17,597 bases of DNA from PALSA-607 sp036510735 (GTDB lineage: Bacteria > Actinomycetota > Actinomycetes > Acidothermales > Acidothermaceae): the NCBI GenBank assembly GCA_036510735.1, contig DATCDK010000261.1, positions 1 through 17,597 on the forward strand, given 5' to 3'. Position numbers and translations under genes: made by a program. This document shows positions 6,625-15,017 of this stretch, piece after piece. Within the stretch, counting starts at the first letter, position 1, and every line of letters begins with the position of its first letter. Under the pieces are notes generated by a model, which worked only from the letters and a program-made list of their open reading frames with translations, searched no databases and was not told the origin of the DNA.

Positions 6625-7862
6625 TGCCCGCCGATAGGTCCTTGACTTCCGTGGACGTCGAGCCGCACGCGACGTGGGAGGCCGCAGGGGTCGGGCGGGA
6701 GTTGGGTGCCACCACCCGTCGCCAGCTGCGCTGGTTCGCTCCCGTAGAGGCGAACGACCGTAAGCACGGGCCAACACGGTGGCGGCGCGGCGGCGGCTTT
6801 TGGCTCGTCTATCTCGCGATCCCGCTCGGCGCCGCGTGGACTCATCATCAACTTGCCGCGAGCATCGTCGGGACTGTGTTGTTGCTGGCGTTCGCATGGT
6901 CGTACCTGTTTCTTGTACCCCTCGGTTGGTGGGGCGCGCGCGGTGCCCGGTACAGCTACCTGATCGTTGGTGAGCTTCTCCTCGTGACCGCCGCTGCAAC
7001 GGCGGACATCGGGTTGAACGGCCTATGGATGCTGATCTTCGTGGCAGCGGCAACGATCATCTTGCTGCCGTCGCGCGTGGCGCTGACCATTGTCGCCACC
7101 TTCGCAGTCGCGTCAGCTTTGATGCCGCAATTCATCGGGCCATGGCACGTCAAGGGCGTGCAGTGGGACATGGGCGCAAGTATCGCGCTTGCCTCGCTCG
7201 CCGTGTTCGGTTTCTCCCGCCTCATCCGAGCGAACGCGGAGCTTGCCGCAATGCGCGAGGAGGTCGCGACACTTGCTGCCGAACGTGAGCGGATGCGCAT
7301 TGCTCGCGACCTGCACGACCTGCTCGGCCATTCGCTCACGACGGTCACCGTCAAAGCTGCGCTGGCCGCGCGGCTGTTCGATCAGGATCCGGTGCGGGCA
7401 CGACAAGAGATCGCCGAAGTCGAGGCGCTTGCACGTGAAAGCCTCGCCGATGTGCGCGCGGCCGTCGCCGGCTACCGCGAAGTGCGGCTGGCAACCGAAC
7501 TCGCGACTGCACGCGAAGTTCTCGAGGCGGCGGGTATCGACGCCCAGCTGCCGGGCGTCGTCGAGGGCATGTCTCCCGAGGTCGGCGGACTCTTCGGCTG
7601 GGTGGTTCGCGAAGGCGTGACAAACGTCGTCCGACACAGCAAGGCGAAGTCAGTACGGATCACCCTCGACGCGACCGGCATTGAGATCGTTGACGACGGA
7701 TCCGGCTGCGCGCGGAAGGCTGGCGAAGTCGCGACGACACGTGCGGGCAACGGTCTTGCCGGACTTGCCGAACGAGCCGACGCGCTGGGCGGTCGGTTGG
7801 TCGCCGGACCCGTTGATGGCAATGCGACGGGCTTCCGGTTGCGCGTCGAAGTGCCGGCCTAA
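6624..7862 (+). CDS. Sensor histidine kinase, DesK/NarX-type (HisKA_3)
   Basis: This 412-aa membrane kinase senses a signal and phosphorylates the response regulator encoded next. A hydrophilic N-terminus (1-57) is followed by hydrophobic segments between about 60 and 200 with almost no outside loops. That architecture fits kinases that sense the membrane itself or the partner transporter. A short coiled coil (204-224) leads to the dimerisation/phosphorylation box RIARDLHDLLGHSL, with phospho-acceptor H231. The ATPase domain has the N-box VREGVTNVVRHSKA (328-341), G1 IVDDGSG (355-361) and G2 GNGLAGLAER (375-384), so it looks catalytically intact. Translation is coupled to the permease by TGATG. 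Co-occurrence with an ABC-2 exporter resembles the B. subtilis lnrJK-lnrLMN and desKR arrangements. Confidence 0.93.
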   Translation: MPADRSLTSVDVEPHATWEAAGVGRELGATTRRQLRWFAPVEANDRKHGPTRWRRGGGFWLVYLAIPLGAAWTHHQLAASIVGTVLLLAFAWSYLFLVPLGWWGARGARYSYLIVGELLLVTAAATADIGLNGLWMLIFVAAATIILLPSRVALTIVATFAVASALMPQFIGPWHVKGVQWDMGASIALASLAVFGFSRLIRANAELAAMREEVATLAAERERMRIARDLHDLLGHSLTTVTVKAALAARLFDQDPVRARQEIAEVEALARESLADVRAAVAGYREVRLATELATAREVLEAAGIDAQLPGVVEGMSPEVGGLFGWVVREGVTNVVRHSKAKSVRITLDATGIEIVDDGSGCARKAGEVATTRAGNGLAGLAERADALGGRLVAGPVDGNATGFRLRVEVPA

Positions 7863-7864
7863 CG

Positions 7865-8485
7865 ATGGCGGATAGCCACGTGATCCGAGTGTTGATGGCC
7901 GACGACCAGCACCTCGTGCGGGGTGCGTTGGCCGCGTTGCTCAACCTCGAGCCCGACCTCGAGGTTGTCGCCCAGGTGGGACGCGGGGACGAGGTAGTCG
8001 CGGCTGCCCTCGACGTCCGGCCTGATGTTGCAGTGTTGGACGTTGAGATGCCAGGTCTCGACGGACTTGCGGCTGCTGCCGCGCTCGTGTCACAACTCCC
8101 GAGTTGCCGAGTGTTGATCGTGACGACCTTCGGACGGGCCGGTTACTTGCGCCGCGCGATGGAGTCGGGTGCGCTCGGGTTCGTCGTGAAGGACGCTCCT
8201 GCGGAGCAGCTTGCCGATGCCGTGCGTCGGGTCGCGCGCGGCGAACGCGTCGTCGACCCAAGTCTGGCGGCGGCAACGATGGCCGGGGGAAGTAGCCCGT
8301 TGACCGCGCGCGAACGCGATGCACTGGTTGCCGCGCGCGACGGCGCGACTATTGCCGACATCGCGAAGCGGTTGTTCCTCAGCGAAGGAACCGTGCGCAA
8401 CTACCTGTCGTCGTCGATCTCGAAGACTGGCACCCGCAACCGCGTCGAGGCATTGCGGGTAGCGGAAGACAACGGCTGGCTCTGA
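7865..8485 (+). CDS. Response regulator, NarL/LuxR family (DesR-like)
   Basis: This 206-aa protein is the DNA-binding partner of the upstream kinase. The receiver domain (about 7-122) has the acidic pair D13/D14, phospho-acceptor D59 (VLDVEMPG), T87/T88 and K109. The LuxR-type helix-turn-helix lies at about 144-200 (LTARERDAL, IADIAKRLFLSEGTVRNYL). The recognition-helix tail SSSISKTGTRNRVEA is typical of the DesR/LnrK group. The start lies two bases after the kinase stop. The likely target is the promoter of this operon, giving self-induction of the exporter; that is inferred from how such modules usually work. Confidence 0.93.
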   Translation: MADSHVIRVLMADDQHLVRGALAALLNLEPDLEVVAQVGRGDEVVAAALDVRPDVAVLDVEMPGLDGLAAAAALVSQLPSCRVLIVTTFGRAGYLRRAMESGALGFVVKDAPAEQLADAVRRVARGERVVDPSLAAATMAGGSSPLTARERDALVAARDGATIADIAKRLFLSEGTVRNYLSSSISKTGTRNRVEALRVAEDNGWL

Positions 8486-8517
8486 GCGACCGATCAACAC
8501 CACAGCTTGTGCGATTA

Positions 8518-8530
8518 CCTCCCCTGGAGG
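8518..8530. terminator. Short hairpin between converging genes
   Basis: In the 70-base gap between the response regulator and the carboxylase alpha gene, CCTCC (8518-8522) and GGAGG (8526-8530) form a 5-bp stem with a 3-base loop. There is no T-tract. This is the only hairpin I see that could end both transcripts, and it is weak. Confidence 0.25.
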
Positions 8531-8555
8531 GCGGCGATTGCACGCGTTGTGCGGG

Positions 8556-10304
8556 TCAGGTGCGGATTTCGCAGATGACGGCGCCGCCGGCCACCGTCTG
8601 ACCTGGTTCGACGGCCAACTCGGCGATGGTGCCGGCACGATGTGCGGTCAACGGCTGCTCCATCTTCATCGCCTCCAGCACGACGATCAGATCGCCGACC
8701 TCGACAGCGTCGCCGTTGCTGACCGCGACCTTCACGATGGTGCCCTGCATCGGTGCGGTGAGTTCGTCGCCGCTGTGTGCGCCCGCGGCGTGCGATGCGG
8801 CGCCGCGCCGTCGACGAACCGGCGAGCCCGCGCTGCGTTGCAACTCTGCCGGCAAGACGACCTCGAGTCGCTTGCCGCCAACTTCGACCGTAATTGATTC
8901 GCGTGCGGCGGCGTCGTCGGAGCCGTCAGTGGCCGAAACGTATGGCGCGATCGTGTTGACGAACTCGGTCTCGATCCAGCGGGTGTGCACCGTGAACGGC
9001 GTCTTCGGGTCCAACGGAGCGAACGCGGGATCGTCGACCACCGCACGATGGAACGGCAGCGCGGTTGCCATGCCGTCGATCTCAAACTCGGCAAGTGCAC
9101 GACGCGCTCGGGCGAGTGCCTCCGTGCGAGATGCGCCGGTCACGATCAGCTTCGCCAGCAGTGAGTCGAACGCCTGCGGCACGACCGTACCCGCCGAAAC
9201 GCCGGAGTCGAGCCGCACTCCTGGCCCGGTCGGCGGCCGCCACACAGTCACCCGGCCGGGAGCGGGAAAGAAACCCCGACCCGGATCCTCACCGTTGATC
9301 CGGAATTCGATCGAGTGACCGCGTAGCGGCGGATCGTCGTACCCCAGCTCCTCGCCGTCCGCGATCCTGAATTGCTCGCGAATCAAGTCGATGCCCGCGA
9401 CTTCCTCAGACACCGGGTGCTCGACTTGGATGCGCGTGTTCACCTCGAGGAACGAAATCGTGCCGTCCATCCCGAGCAAGAACTCACACGTCCCCGCGCC
9501 GACGTAGCCGGCCGCCCGCAAGATGTCCTTCGATGACGAATACAACGTCGCGATCGCAGCAGCCGAAAGGAACGGCGCCGGCGCTTCCTCGACGAGCTTT
9601 TGATGGCGCCGTTGCAATGAGCAGTCGCGCGTCGAGATCACCACGACATGACCGTGAGCATCAGCCAGGCATTGCGTCTCGACGTGCCGCGGTCGGTCGA
9701 GGTAGCGCTCGACGAAGCACTCGCCACGGCCGAACGCGGTGACCGCCTCGCGCACGGCCGACGCGAACAGTTCAGGGATTTCCTCGAGCGTGCGGGCCAC
9801 TTTGAGGCCGCGACCGCCGCCACCGAACGCTGCCTTGATCGCGATCGGCAACCCGTACGTTTGCGCGAAGGAGGCGACCTCGTCGGCATCGGCGACGGGA
9901 TCGGCCGTGCCGGGCACGAGTGGCGCCCCGACGCTCGACGCGATGTGCCGCGCCTGAACCTTGTCGCCCAACGCGTCGATGGCTGACGCTGGCGGCCCGA
10001 TCCAGATCAACCCGGCGTCGACTACTGCCCGCGCGAATGATGCGTTCTCTGCGAGAAAGCCGTACCCGGGGTGCACGGCGTCCGCCCCCGAACGCGCGGC
10101 CACGGCAAGGATCTTGTCGATCGACAGGTAGCTGTCGGCCGGCGTCGTCCCGCCGAGCGCGTAGGCCTCGTCAGCCGCGCGGGCATGGAGCGAGTCGAGA
10201 TCAGGCTCGGCGTAGACCGCGACGCTGGCCAACCCGGCGTCCCGGCATGCCCTCGCGATGCGCACAGCGATCTCGCCCCTGTTGGCGATGAGAACCTTGC
10301 GCAC
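8556..10304 (-). CDS. accA3: Acyl-CoA carboxylase alpha subunit (biotin carboxylase plus biotin carrier)
   Basis: The 582-aa chain carboxylates its own biotin with bicarbonate and ATP and hands it to a beta subunit that makes malonyl-CoA or methylmalonyl-CoA. The biotin carboxylase N-domain is at 1-113 (VLIANRGEIAVRI, HPGYGFLAEN). The ATP-grasp domain (114-325) has the glycine loop GGGGRG (161-166), RDCSLQRRHQK (226-236) and EVNTRIQVEHP (287-297). The C-domain is at about 328-440. After a short Arg- and Ala-rich linker (497-512), the carrier domain ends with EAMKM and the biotin-accepting lysine K547. The GTG start at 10304 is fixed by a strong Shine-Dalgarno GGGAGG five bases upstream. This fused layout is that of mycobacterial AccA3 and Streptomyces AccA2; the symbol is by analogy. 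Partner beta and epsilon genes lie at the right end of the window. Confidence 0.95.
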   Translation of the reverse strand: MRKVLIANRGEIAVRIARACRDAGLASVAVYAEPDLDSLHARAADEAYALGGTTPADSYLSIDKILAVAARSGADAVHPGYGFLAENASFARAVVDAGLIWIGPPASAIDALGDKVQARHIASSVGAPLVPGTADPVADADEVASFAQTYGLPIAIKAAFGGGGRGLKVARTLEEIPELFASAVREAVTAFGRGECFVERYLDRPRHVETQCLADAHGHVVVISTRDCSLQRRHQKLVEEAPAPFLSAAAIATLYSSSKDILRAAGYVGAGTCEFLLGMDGTISFLEVNTRIQVEHPVSEEVAGIDLIREQFRIADGEELGYDDPPLRGHSIEFRINGEDPGRGFFPAPGRVTVWRPPTGPGVRLDSGVSAGTVVPQAFDSLLAKLIVTGASRTEALARARRALAEFEIDGMATALPFHRAVVDDPAFAPLDPKTPFTVHTRWIETEFVNTIAPYVSATDGSDDAAARESITVEVGGKRLEVVLPAELQRSAGSPVRRRRGAASHAAGAHSGDELTAPMQGTIVKVAVSNGDAVEVGDLIVVLEAMKMEQPLTAHRAGTIAELAVEPGQTVAGGAVICEIRT

Positions 10305-10309
10305 CCAGA

Positions 10310-10333
10310 CCTCCCTAGCGTGCCGCGAGTCTA
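10310..10333 (-). promoter_or_regulatory. Promoter -10 and ribosome binding site of the carboxylase alpha gene
   Basis: Reading the minus strand, TAGACT (10333-10328) matches the actinobacterial -10 pattern TAnnnT and is followed by GGGAGG (10315-10310), five bases before the GTG start. No good -35 is seen at the usual distance. The gap to the divergent GGDEF gene is only 68 bases, so the two promoters must overlap or nearly so. Confidence 0.4.
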
Positions 10334-10372
10334 CGGACCTCAGTTCAGCCCGACCGCGGCCGATAGGGCGCC

Positions 10373-11401
10373 GTGCGAACAGAGTGGATCGACGCTGCTC
10401 GCCCGCGGGTACTGGCCGACGCGGCGCGTTCGGCCGCGCTGCTGCTCTGCATCGGTGCCGCTGTTATCGCCCTCGAGTGCTCGGTCGTGCCCACCCCGAA
10501 CTTCCCAAACGACTACCGCTGGGTGCCCTGGCTCGTTTCGGCGCTAGTCGCTGCCGCCGGGATTTCCCTGTGGCTCGTGCCGGCGCGAGTGCCGACGCTG
10601 TTCTGGCCGCTGGTCCCTGCCGTTCCCGTGGTCCTCATCCTGCTCATGGGGCTTGCAAGCAACGACGCGACGGCTTCCTCGCAGCTCGCGTTCTCGCTGC
10701 CGGTGCTCTTCGCGGCCTACCAGCTCAAACCGGTGGTCGCGTACTTGATCGCGGGCCAGGTGGTCATCGCCGAGACCATCTTGTGCGTGCTGATCGACTC
10801 GCCGAAGGTTGTCGTCGAGGACTCGATCGGCGTGTCCCTGATCCTCATCGGCATCATGCTGACGCTGGTCACCGCCCGCAACCGCTCCGACGTGGCGATC
10901 GGCTCGCTCCGCTATGAGGCCGAGCACGACGCGGTCACCGGCCTGCTGACCCGCCGTGCGTTCAACTCTGACATCGAGCAGTTGGACGACGATCAGCCGG
11001 TGTCGCTGATCCTCGTCGACATCGACGACTTCAAGACCGTCAACGACACGTTTGGCCACGACATCGGCGACCAGACCCTGCGCATCGTGGCGGAGGCCCT
11101 TTCGAGGAACAGCCGCCAGAGCGATCGCGCGTACCGCCTCGGGGGAGACGAACTCGCGGTGCTGTTGACTGGCACGGCTCCAGAGACAGCCCTGCGGCGG
11201 GCGGAGGTCATTCGCCGGGCAGTCGACACCGGTCCGATGGCGTTCGTGGCGCGCAGGGAACGAGGCAAGGTCACGGTCAGCCTCGGCGTGGCCTCGCTGC
11301 CTCCGCACGCGCCCCGTAAGTCGGAGTTGCTCCGGGCCGCGGACGCCGCGATGTACCGCGCCAAGGGCGCCGGACGCAACCGCGTCGTCGCAGCCGCGTG
11401 A
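10373..11401 (+). CDS. Membrane-bound diguanylate cyclase (GGDEF domain, GGDEL variant)
   Basis: The 342-aa protein probably makes the second messenger cyclic-di-GMP from two GTP at the inner face of the membrane. Residues 20-168 hold about five or six hydrophobic segments with no recognised sensor domain. The GGDEF domain (about 178-342) starts with DAVTGLLTRRAF, has the metal/GTP-binding DIDDFKTVNDTFGHD (216-230), the active-site loop GGDEL (257-261) in place of GGDEF, and the ending AMYRAKGAGRNRV. An inhibitory-site motif RxxD (RQSD, 248-251) sits five residues before the loop, the standard spacing for product inhibition. The GTG start at 10373 has only a close AGGG in front of it; a later start inside the first helix cannot be excluded. 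It precedes the LacI-like/GGDEF/EAL gene by 72 bases in the same direction. Confidence 0.88.
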   Translation: MRTEWIDAARPRVLADAARSAALLLCIGAAVIALECSVVPTPNFPNDYRWVPWLVSALVAAAGISLWLVPARVPTLFWPLVPAVPVVLILLMGLASNDATASSQLAFSLPVLFAAYQLKPVVAYLIAGQVVIAETILCVLIDSPKVVVEDSIGVSLILIGIMLTLVTARNRSDVAIGSLRYEAEHDAVTGLLTRRAFNSDIEQLDDDQPVSLILVDIDDFKTVNDTFGHDIGDQTLRIVAEALSRNSRQSDRAYRLGGDELAVLLTGTAPETALRRAEVIRRAVDTGPMAFVARRERGKVTVSLGVASLPPHAPRKSELLRAADAAMYRAKGAGRNRVVAAA

Positions 11402-11473
11402 GCGGTTCGGGGAGGCCGGCAGATCGCCTCAATTCGCGCTCAGAAGGCGGCCCGGGCGGCCGATAAGGCTGGC

Positions 11474-14400
11474 ATGGACACTCTGCCAACGATCGGCGTG
11501 CTGTCGCCGTTCGTGAGTGGGTTCTACTTCGGCGGCGTTATCAGGGGCGTCGCGAACGCGGCCGCCGAGGCTGGCGCGCGCCTGGTCGCTATCCAGACCT
11601 CCGACCCCGGCGTCGTGTACTCCGAGCGTCCTGACACGGCGCCGCATCCGCACGCTGCTGCCTGGGGGCACCTCGCGGGCTGCATCGTCGTGACAGACGC
11701 TGCGACGCCTGCGTACCTCGATGCGATTCGCCAGTCCGGCAAGCCGCTCGTGCTGATCAGCAAGCAGTTGGACGGCGTGGTGTGCCCCACCGTGCAACCC
11801 GACAACAAGCAGGGCGTGCGGGAGGCGGTGCGGCATCTGATCGCTCATGGCCACCGCAAGATCGCCTTCGTCGGCATGATGCACCAAGACGACATTCAGG
11901 AGCGCCACGCCGCGTATGTCGAGACCTTGATCGAGGCCGGCATCGAACCTGACCCGACGCTGGTCTTCTCCACTGCTGACAACGAAGAGGAGTTCGGCGT
12001 GCAGGCCGGCCAGGCCATGCTCGCCGACGGGTTGCGGTCAACCGCCGCGATGGTCGCCACTGACGTGAACGCGATGGGCGTCATGTCGGCGCTCATCGCG
12101 GCCGGGCTCGAGCTGCCCCGCGACCAGGCCATCATCGGGTTCGACGATGTCGATGCGGCGACGTTCGTCAAGCCGGCGCTGTCGAGCATTCGTCAGGACT
12201 TCGGCGCACTCGGTCGGCTGGCTGCGCAGCTCCTTCTCGACAAGCTCGCCGGCCGCGACGTTCCCGACGGCCGGCATGAGGCGCCGACCTTGTTCGTCGT
12301 CCGCGAATCCTGCGGCTGCGCAGGTGACATCCGCGAAGCCGCCTCGCCAGATCACGTCCGAAGGACTGCCGCGGCTCGCCGCCGCGCGTTGGAGGAGCGG
12401 CTCGACCGCACGCTTACCGCCGACACCGGGGCATCGAACCGGCCAGCGACGATCGCGGCCGCCGCGTCGTCCATCATCGAGCTACTCGAAGGTGCGTTGA
12501 AGGGCAGCACGGTCCCGCCAGAGACGAAGCTGCGCGGTGACCTCGAAACGTTGTACCAGCGCAGCCCTCGCAACCAGACGATCCGCGGCATCATGGCGGC
12601 CACCCGCGACTGCGGCGCCGACCTCGTGGCGGCACAGGCGAACGAAGGTGGCGACGGTGCACGGCGGGTCGCCGACCAGATCGTGCGGGTGATGTTGATG
12701 CTGTCGGCGATCCACTCGCAGGATCAGTACAACGAGAGCGCGTATTTCCAGAACGCACTCGGCACGCAGTACGCCGTCGCGATGGACCTGCTCCGCAGCC
12801 ACGAAGAGGACCCGCGCTCACTGCAGTGGCTCGAACGCACGTCGGTTCGGGCCGGCTGCCTTGGTCTGTGGTCGGAGGCGCCGGGTGAACTTGTGGCCGG
12901 TGCGGATCCGACACTTGCGGTCGTCGGGGCCTTCGACCGTGACACCACCTCAGGCCGGCGGCCTCCGGGTCTCGACGAGACCGTCGCGGCTACCGTTTTT
13001 CCGCCGATGCAACTGCTCGAGCTTGCCGACGAGGACCTCGACGACGTGGTGTTCGTGCTGCCGGTGAAAGTTCGGTCGAGTGACTGGGGCTTGCTCAGCA
13101 TCGTCGGCCAGATCGACAGCAAGGTCGCGTCCGGTCGCGAGACGTTGAACCAGTGGGCGGCGCTGCTGACCGTCGCCCTCGACCACCAGGCGAACCTGGC
13201 GTCGCTCGAAGAGCAGCGCGAGAAAGTCGAGCGGTCGTTCGAACGCGAGCGTGGTCTCGTCGAGGAGATCCGACTCAGCGAGGAGCGCTACGCGCTTGCG
13301 GCCCAGGCGGCGAGCGGCGGCTTGTGGGACTGGGATCTCGTCAAGGACGAGGTCTTCTACTCCGCGCGCTGGATGGAACTCGTGGACTGTCCAGCGGATG
13401 CGGTCGGCAATACAAGTAACGACTGGTTCGACCGCGTTCACGAAGCCGACTTGCCGGGTCTGCTCCAAGCAATCGAGGAGCACGTTGAGGGACGTTCGAG
13501 CGGCGTCGAGCTTGAGCACCGCATCCGCCGCGGGGACGGCAGCTACCTGTGGGTGCTGTGCCGGGCGCTGGTCATCCGCGGTGTGGACGGCGTGCCCACC
13601 CGTATGGTCGGCTCGCTGACCGACGTCCACGAACGCAAGGAGCTGGAAAGCCAGCTCAGGCACGCGGCGCTTTACGACCCGCTGACCGGGCTGCCCAACC
13701 GCACGTTGTTCCTCGACCGGCTGCGGGTAACGATGGCCCGCGCGAACCGGCACGCCGACCAGCACTTCGCTGTGCTGTTCCTCGACCTCGACGGCTTCAA
13801 GCTCGTCAACGACAGCCTTGGACACCTGCTCGGCGACTCCTTGCTCTCGAGTGTTGCCGAACGGATCTCTTCCGACCTGCGACCGTCCGACACTGCGTCG
13901 CGCTTCGGTGGTGACGAGTTCGCGATCCTGCTTGACGACCTGACCGCGCCGCACAATCCGGTCGCGGTGGCCGAGCGGTTGCAGGAACGCCTGGCCCGAC
14001 CGTTTCATGTCGGCGGGCATGAGATCTTCGTGACGGCAAGCATCGGTATCGCGGCGAGTTCGACGGGCTACCAGTCGGCTGAAGACGTGCTGCGCGACGC
14101 CGACACCGCGATGTACCAGGCGAAGGCCGACGAGAAGGGCACGCACGCGACGTTCGACGCGGGCATGCACACCCACGCCGTCAGCCGGCTGCGCGTCGAG
14201 GCCGAGCTTCGGCAGGCGATCGACGGCGGCCAGCTGCGCCTGTACTACCAGCCGATTGTCGCGATCCGCACCGGCCGCACTCTCGCGTTCGAGGCCCTCG
14301 TTCGTTGGGAGCACCCGACTCGTGGGCTGCTTGCACCTGCGGAGTTCTTGCCTGTAGCCGAGGAGACAGGACTCATCGTGCCGATGGGTCGCTGGATTCT

Positions 14401-14980
14401 GCGCGAGACGTGTCGGCAGATTGCCGCGTGGAAACTTGCCGGCGCACCCGATGACCTGCGCGTCAGCGTCAACGTGTCGAACAGGCAGTTCTGGCATGGC
14501 GGCCTGCTGCAGGACCTCCAGGGCTACCTTCGCGAAGCGGATCTCGAGCCGCGCAACATCGTGCTCGAGATCACCGAGACCGTCGTCATGTACAACGCCG
14601 ACCTGGCTGAGCGGATGCTGCTCGAGTTGCACGAGAACGGCTTCGCACTGCACATCGACGACTTCGGAACCGGCTATTCGTCGCTCCAGGCACTGCACCG
14701 ATTCCCGATCGAGGCGCTGAAGGTCGACCGGTCCTTCGTCTGGGGACTCGGTACCGACCCGCGCAGCACCGAGCTGGTTCGGACCATCGCGATGATGGCG
14801 CGCAACCTCGGCGTCGACGTGATCGCGGAGGGCATCGAGACCAGCGACCAACGCCGACGCGTCGAACGGCTCGGGTGCGCCTACGGCCAGGGTTATCTGT
14901 TCTCTCGGCCGGTGCCTGGCGACATTGCCGGCGGATTCGTGTGCGGCGAGCAACAAGACGCCGTCATCTCCATCGCCTGA
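11474..14980 (+). CDS. LacI-type ligand-binding / PAS / GGDEF / EAL hybrid, cyclic-di-GMP turnover protein
   Basis: This 1168-aa protein has no signal peptide or membrane helix, so it should be cytoplasmic. Residues 5-276 are a LacI/PurR-type periplasmic-binding-like domain (GVIRGVANAAAEAG, HGHRKIAFVG, AIIGFDDVDAATFVKPALSSI) without the DNA-binding helix-turn-helix of true LacI repressors. A Cys motif RESCGC (277-282) closes it. Residues 295-600 are mostly helical, GAF-like in part, and end in a coiled coil (575-605). A PAS domain spans about 604-722. The GGDEF domain (about 730-890) has an intact GGDEF (812-816) and inhibitory site RPSD (803-806). The EAL domain (about 903-1150) keeps E940-A-L, N1000, E1032, DDFGTGYSS (1062-1070), K1083 and E1119, so both synthesis and breakdown of cyclic-di-GMP look possible. 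The start at 11474 is the only one that keeps the first beta strand; GATAAG just upstream may be a -10. Confidence 0.93.
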   Translation: MDTLPTIGVLSPFVSGFYFGGVIRGVANAAAEAGARLVAIQTSDPGVVYSERPDTAPHPHAAAWGHLAGCIVVTDAATPAYLDAIRQSGKPLVLISKQLDGVVCPTVQPDNKQGVREAVRHLIAHGHRKIAFVGMMHQDDIQERHAAYVETLIEAGIEPDPTLVFSTADNEEEFGVQAGQAMLADGLRSTAAMVATDVNAMGVMSALIAAGLELPRDQAIIGFDDVDAATFVKPALSSIRQDFGALGRLAAQLLLDKLAGRDVPDGRHEAPTLFVVRESCGCAGDIREAASPDHVRRTAAARRRALEERLDRTLTADTGASNRPATIAAAASSIIELLEGALKGSTVPPETKLRGDLETLYQRSPRNQTIRGIMAATRDCGADLVAAQANEGGDGARRVADQIVRVMLMLSAIHSQDQYNESAYFQNALGTQYAVAMDLLRSHEEDPRSLQWLERTSVRAGCLGLWSEAPGELVAGADPTLAVVGAFDRDTTSGRRPPGLDETVAATVFPPMQLLELADEDLDDVVFVLPVKVRSSDWGLLSIVGQIDSKVASGRETLNQWAALLTVALDHQANLASLEEQREKVERSFERERGLVEEIRLSEERYALAAQAASGGLWDWDLVKDEVFYSARWMELVDCPADAVGNTSNDWFDRVHEADLPGLLQAIEEHVEGRSSGVELEHRIRRGDGSYLWVLCRALVIRGVDGVPTRMVGSLTDVHERKELESQLRHAALYDPLTGLPNRTLFLDRLRVTMARANRHADQHFAVLFLDLDGFKLVNDSLGHLLGDSLLSSVAERISSDLRPSDTASRFGGDEFAILLDDLTAPHNPVAVAERLQERLARPFHVGGHEIFVTASIGIAASSTGYQSAEDVLRDADTAMYQAKADEKGTHATFDAGMHTHAVSRLRVEAELRQAIDGGQLRLYYQPIVAIRTGRTLAFEALVRWEHPTRGLLAPAEFLPVAEETGLIVPMGRWILRETCRQIAAWKLAGAPDDLRVSVNVSNRQFWHGGLLQDLQGYLREADLEPRNIVLEITETVVMYNADLAERMLLELHENGFALHIDDFGTGYSSLQALHRFPIEALKVDRSFVWGLGTDPRSTELVRTIAMMARNLGVDVIAEGIETSDQRRRVERLGCAYGQGYLFSRPVPGDIAGGFVCGEQQDAVISIA

Positions 14981-15004
14981 CCCCAGCATCGGCACGCCGT
15001 TGGT

Positions 15005-15010
15005 TATGCT
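15005..15010 (+). promoter_or_regulatory. -10 element for a leaderless esterase transcript
   Basis: TATGCT matches the actinobacterial -10 pattern TAnnnT and ends exactly seven bases before the ATG at 15018. There is no Shine-Dalgarno in that interval. Spacing and missing ribosome site fit leaderless transcription starting at the ATG. No clear -35 box is seen. Confidence 0.5.
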
Positions 15011-15017
15011 CCCGCGC

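Noticed and set aside
14925..15017. Upstream start of the esterase at 14925
   Set aside because: Would overlap the end of the LacI-like/GGDEF/EAL gene and adds residues absent from the family; the ATG at 15018 has a -10 box at leaderless spacing.
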